From Chloroflexota bacterium (GTDB taxonomy: Bacteria; Chloroflexota; Anaerolineae; 4572-78), in NCBI GenBank assembly GCA_024278725.1, contig JAJRSQ010000243.1, positions 1 to 8,353 on the forward strand: DNA of 8,353 bases, in the 5' to 3' direction. Position 1 is the stretch's first letter. The number at the start of each line of letters is the position of its first letter. The notes below the pieces were generated by a model, which was given only the letters and a program-made list of their open reading frames with translations, was not told the origin of the DNA and did no database searches. The translations under genes and the position numbers were made by a program. This document shows positions 5,775 to 8,353 of this stretch, one piece after another.

Positions 5775-7021
5775 CCGTTTTCCAGCCCTTCAAGCGCAAT
5801 TTCCAAATTCGCCAGCGTGCATTTCAACTTTTCCACCACCCCCAACTCTTCGGCGGAACGGCGTTCCAGCACTTTTTTGATGACCTGCTGGTTGTATTCC
5901 GACTGCTTGATTTCCTGCAACTCCGATTGCGCCAACCGCCGATTGATGGGAATATTGTGGCGGCTCAGAATATCGTGGAAGAAACGGTGATTTTCCGCCA
6001 GCCCCAGCGTCACCGCCTCAAACCCATGTTCGGCAATGGTGCGGCGGGCAGAATAGCGCATCACATTATAAAAAAACATCTGATGGTCATCGGGGCGCGG
6101 TTCAATCAGCACAATATCCACTTCCGGGTATGTGCGGCGCAATTGTTTGATGTGATAATGTAACCCCGCCTGAATGGTGATACGCGACACCTGCGACATA
6201 ATCGCCTGCATCCCTTTATCGCTCAGATAGCCCCCATCCGCGCCCAAAAACGGAATCGCGGTGCGCCCGCTGTTGTCAAACGGAACCAGCGGGTTGATGC
6301 AGATGACCAGATTCGCGCCCTGTTCAATTGCCACATCCAAACTCGCCGTGCCGCGCAAACCGCCGTCCACATACTCTTTTTCGCCGATGCGCACCGGCTT
6401 GTAAACCAACGGCAACGCCGTGGACGCCGCAATCGCCTGCGAAATCGGCACATCACAGGCATCTTCTTCGCCGAACACCCGCCGCTCGCCGGTGTCCAAA
6501 TCGGTGGCGACGATGAAGAGCTTTTTCGCCAATTCCGCAAAGTTATTGCTCCCCCCCATCTGCTCAAAGACCGAGCGGACATATTTTTCCAGCACCTGCC
6601 CATCATACAACGCCGAAGGCAGCCCTTCCGACAGCGACCAAAGCCAGTCGAAGACGGTCATATCATCAAAATTACGCAGATAATGCGACCATGCGCCCCA
6701 CACCACCCGGGGCCATTGCAATGCCCGCCGGGAAAATTCCCCCAAATTGAAACGGAAAAGATGCTGCGGACCAATCGGCTCAATCGTCCGCGCCGACCCG
6801 TCCACGATGCGCATCAACTGCTCGGTGGTGATGCCGTTCGCCAGACATGATGCCACCAGCGACCCCGCACTGGTACCGACAAACAGGTCGAAGTCGTTCA
6901 CCGTGCGGTCAACCAGCAAATCATCAATGGCACGCAACGCGCCGATTTCATACACAGTGCCGGTCAATCCGCCGCCCGCCAGCACCAAAGCCGTTTTAGA
7001 TTTTATCCCTTTAAAACTCAT
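5771..7021 (-). CDS. Patatin-like phospholipase family protein (416 residues)
   Basis: A Ser-Asp dyad lipid acyl hydrolase of the patatin family. The oxyanion loop is 'AGGGLTG' (15-21). The nucleophile elbow is 'GTSAG' (49-53) with catalytic Ser51. The catalytic Asp lies in 'YVDGG' with Asp219, and the 'IVATDLDTGE' strand (170-179) is also typical. All expected catalytic residues are present, so it should be an active esterase or phospholipase. The insert between Ser51 and 'IVATDL' is long and rich in aromatic residues (about 85-130), which may form a lid or membrane contact. The C-terminal 120 residues or so extend past the catalytic Asp and end in a charged helix of unknown role. Start ATG 7021 has AGGA seven bases upstream. 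No signal peptide is seen, so it is cytosolic or peripheral to the membrane. It is divergent from the second patatin gene and convergent with the SCP2 gene. Confidence 0.9.
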   Translation of the reverse strand: MSFKGIKSKTALVLAGGGLTGTVYEIGALRAIDDLLVDRTVNDFDLFVGTSAGSLVASCLANGITTEQLMRIVDGSARTIEPIGPQHLFRFNLGEFSRRALQWPRVVWGAWSHYLRNFDDMTVFDWLWSLSEGLPSALYDGQVLEKYVRSVFEQMGGSNNFAELAKKLFIVATDLDTGERRVFGEEDACDVPISQAIAASTALPLVYKPVRIGEKEYVDGGLRGTASLDVAIEQGANLVICINPLVPFDNSGRTAIPFLGADGGYLSDKGMQAIMSQVSRITIQAGLHYHIKQLRRTYPEVDIVLIEPRPDDHQMFFYNVMRYSARRTIAEHGFEAVTLGLAENHRFFHDILSRHNIPINRRLAQSELQEIKQSEYNQQVIKKVLERRSAEELGVVEKLKCTLANLEIALEGLENG

Positions 7022-7036
7022 GCGCTAATCCTGTGA

Positions 7037-7065
7037 TTGAAGTCCTAACCTATTTGATGTATGAT
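7037..7065 (+). promoter_or_regulatory. Sigma70-type promoter for the rightward patatin gene
   Basis: TTGAAG (7037-7042) and TATGAT (7060-7065) are 17 bases apart. The predicted start near 7072 leaves a very short leader of about 12 bases, beginning at the Shine-Dalgarno sequence. No comparable promoter for the leftward patatin was found in the 62-base gap. Confidence 0.65.
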
Positions 7066-7072
7066 AACACAA

Positions 7073-7079
7073 AAGGAGG
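7073..7079 (+). promoter_or_regulatory. Strong ribosome binding site fixing the patatin start at 7084
   Basis: AAGGAGG lies four bases before ATG 7084. It decides against the longer in-frame GTG start at 7033, which would also lie upstream of the promoter -10 box. Confidence 0.8.
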
Positions 7080-7083
7080 CTGT

Positions 7084-7917
7084 ATGTCCACCATACCTTC
7101 TCTTGTAGATATAGAACCCGTATCAACCATAAATGATACGCCTGCCCGCCCGAAAATCGGGTTGGCGCTCAGTGGCGCAGTGATGCGCGGCACGGTGCAT
7201 GTGGGCGTGCTGCGCGCGCTGGAAGCCGCCGGCATCCCCATTGATATGGTTTCCGGCGCCAGCGCGGGCGCGCTGGTGGGGACGCTGTATTGCGCCGGTT
7301 TATCCCCCGATACACTCGCGGAAATTGCCACCACCATCCGCTGGCGAAAAATCGCCCATCCGGTATTCCCCCGTCACGGGTTCGTTTCTTTCGCCAAGCT
7401 GGAACGGTGGCTCATTGCGCTGATGGGGGACGTTCATTTTTCCGACCTTTCCCGCCCGCTGGCAATTGTGGCAACCGATTTGGAACGCGGGATGCCGGTC
7501 ACGTTCACCCGCGGACGCATCGCCCCGGTGGTGCATGGCAGTTCTGCCGTGCCGGGCTTCGCGGAGCCGGTGAGGCATCAGGGGTATCTGTTGGGGGATG
7601 GCGGCATCTCGAACAATTTGCCGGTGGCGGCGGTGCGGGCGCTGGGCGCGGATATTGTGATTGCCGTTGATTTATTCGTGCCGACCATTCATCGCCCGCT
7701 GGGACCGCTCCGTTTCGGGCTGGCAGCCGTCGAAACGATGGTGCGCCGTTCCGGTAGCGGCATCGACCGGGCGGAGGTGGTCATCTCTCCGCCGGAATTG
7801 GCGGGCGAAAGTTATTTCCGCACCGGCAAAGCGCAGATTGAACGGCTCGTCGCGCTGGGAGAACGCGCGACCGCCGCGGTCATCCCCGAAATTCAAGCGG
7901 CGTTGGCATCGGGCTGA
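7084..7917 (+). CDS. Patatin-like phospholipase, RssA-like (277 residues)
   Basis: A compact bacterial patatin of the RssA/YchK length class. The nucleophile elbow is 'GASAG' (58-62) with Ser60. The dyad Asp is Asp172 in 'LGDGG', and 'IVATDLERG' (128-136) and 'SSAVPGF' (153-159) are typical core segments. The oxyanion loop reads 'SGAVMRG' (30-36) where most relatives have SGGGxRG. The first Gly and the Arg-Gly are kept but two middle glycines are Ala and Val. This may lower or alter activity, though the dyad is intact. Residues 1-23 are a poorly conserved, proline- and threonine-containing lead with no signal-peptide character. The start is fixed by AAGGAGG and a promoter just upstream. The 3' end overlaps the convergent mutM 3' end by 25 bases. 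It is divergently paired with another patatin, and the two are only distantly similar. Confidence 0.88.
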   Translation: MSTIPSLVDIEPVSTINDTPARPKIGLALSGAVMRGTVHVGVLRALEAAGIPIDMVSGASAGALVGTLYCAGLSPDTLAEIATTIRWRKIAHPVFPRHGFVSFAKLERWLIALMGDVHFSDLSRPLAIVATDLERGMPVTFTRGRIAPVVHGSSAVPGFAEPVRHQGYLLGDGGISNNLPVAAVRALGADIVIAVDLFVPTIHRPLGPLRFGLAAVETMVRRSGSGIDRAEVVISPPELAGESYFRTGKAQIERLVALGERATAAVIPEIQAALASG

Positions 7918-8353
7918 CAGTGCGGGCAGAAAAACGTCGAGCGCGCCCCCAGCATTATCCGCTCAATGGGCGTGGCACAGCGCGAGCATGGCTCGCCGGT
8001 TTTGCCGTACACCTGAAAATGGTTCTGAAAATTCCCGCCGCGATACACGTCATCGAAACTCGCGCCCTTCAGCACAATGCCGTGCCGCAAAACCTGCCGC
8101 ACCGCCTCATACAAACGGGTCAAATCGGCGCGGGAAAGGGTGTCCACCGGGCGGGCGGGATGCAGATTCGCCCAAAAGCAGGCTTCGCCGGCGTAAATAT
8201 TGCCCAGCCCGGCGATGAGCGATTGGTTCAGCAGCAACGGTTTCAATCGTCCGCGCCGGTGGGCAAACAACGCGATGAAGTCCTCGGCGGTGAAATCGTC
8301 CGCCAGCGGTTCCGGACCCAAATGTCCCACCACATCCTTCGGATTTTCAGCCA
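7893..8353 (-). CDS. mutM: Formamidopyrimidine-DNA glycosylase, C-terminal part (5' end outside window)
   Basis: About 153 codons are visible. The reading frame runs off the right edge, so the catalytic N-terminal Pro-Glu region is not in view. The visible part contains the helix-two-turn-helix segment 'LLLNQSLIAGLGNIYAGEA', with the Asn of 'GLGNIY' that contacts DNA. It also contains the C-terminal Cys4 zinc finger, in which 'CSRC' and 'CPHC' flank 'GARSTFF' with the conserved Arg. This layout and the 'YGKTGEPC' lead-in match Fpg/MutM better than endonuclease VIII. Fpg excises 8-oxoguanine and related oxidised purines and cleaves the abasic strand. The GTG at 8333 is an internal codon: 'AENPKD' is encoded before it in the same frame up to the edge. 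The 3' end overlaps the convergent patatin by 25 bases, and no functional link to the lipid genes is implied. Confidence 0.92.
   Translation of the reverse strand, partial: AENPKDVVGHLGPEPLADDFTAEDFIALFAHRRGRLKPLLLNQSLIAGLGNIYAGEACFWANLHPARPVDTLSRADLTRLYEAVRQVLRHGIVLKGASFDDVYRGGNFQNHFQVYGKTGEPCSRCATPIERIMLGARSTFFCPHCQPDANAA

Noticed and set aside
7033..7083. Longer GTG start for the rightward patatin
   Set aside because: The strong AAGGAGG points to ATG 7084, and the GTG would lie upstream of the predicted transcription start.

Overview
The window looks like a bacterial chromosome segment of moderately high GC. The gene set is a cyanobacterial-type acyl-ACP reductase fused to a second domain, a cd05240-like extended SDR, SCP2 domain proteins, patatins, and a CX9CX10CX2H module joined to an acyltransferase fold. 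Together with its dispersed palindromes and 'GTCATTGCGA' repeats, this suggests Chloroflexota, probably Anaerolineae-like. That placement is recalled by resemblance and was not computed.

Layout. 1-262 is a non-coding leader holding a perfect 30-bp palindrome (65-94) and a near-consensus sigma70-type promoter (172-200). It feeds a tight three-gene run on the + strand: an SCP2 lipid-carrier protein (263-694), a 724-residue two-domain protein with an acyl-ACP-reductase-like C-terminal half and a C-terminal membrane anchor (704-2878), and an extended-SDR protein (2890-3879). A 349-bp gap (3880-4228) contains a nested, imperfect inverted-repeat element. A second + strand run follows: a zinc-ribbon-like plus acyltransferase reading frame split by one in-frame TAA (4229-4789 and 4799-5365), then a second SCP2 paralogue (5373-5774). 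A patatin lies on the - strand (5771-7021). Sixty-two bases away, transcribed divergently, is a second, RssA-like patatin (7084-7917). The C-terminal part of formamidopyrimidine-DNA glycosylase (mutM) enters from the right edge on the - strand (7893-8353).

How the genes could work together. Apart from mutM, every gene with a recognisable fold points at acyl lipids. Two patatins could release fatty acids. Two small SCP2 proteins could bind or carry lipid. A reductase that keeps the active-site cysteine of cyanobacterial acyl-ACP reductase could make fatty aldehydes at the membrane. An SDR and an acyltransferase-fold protein have both lost their canonical catalytic residues. My working hypothesis is a membrane-associated acyl-chain reduction or remodelling module. 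This is inference: no aldehyde-deformylating oxygenase or alcohol-forming partner is visible here.

The points most worth a second look are the fused reductase with conserved Cys604, the single in-frame stop inside an otherwise open acyltransferase frame whose catalytic motifs are also gone, the SDR without YxxxK, and the nested repeat element.
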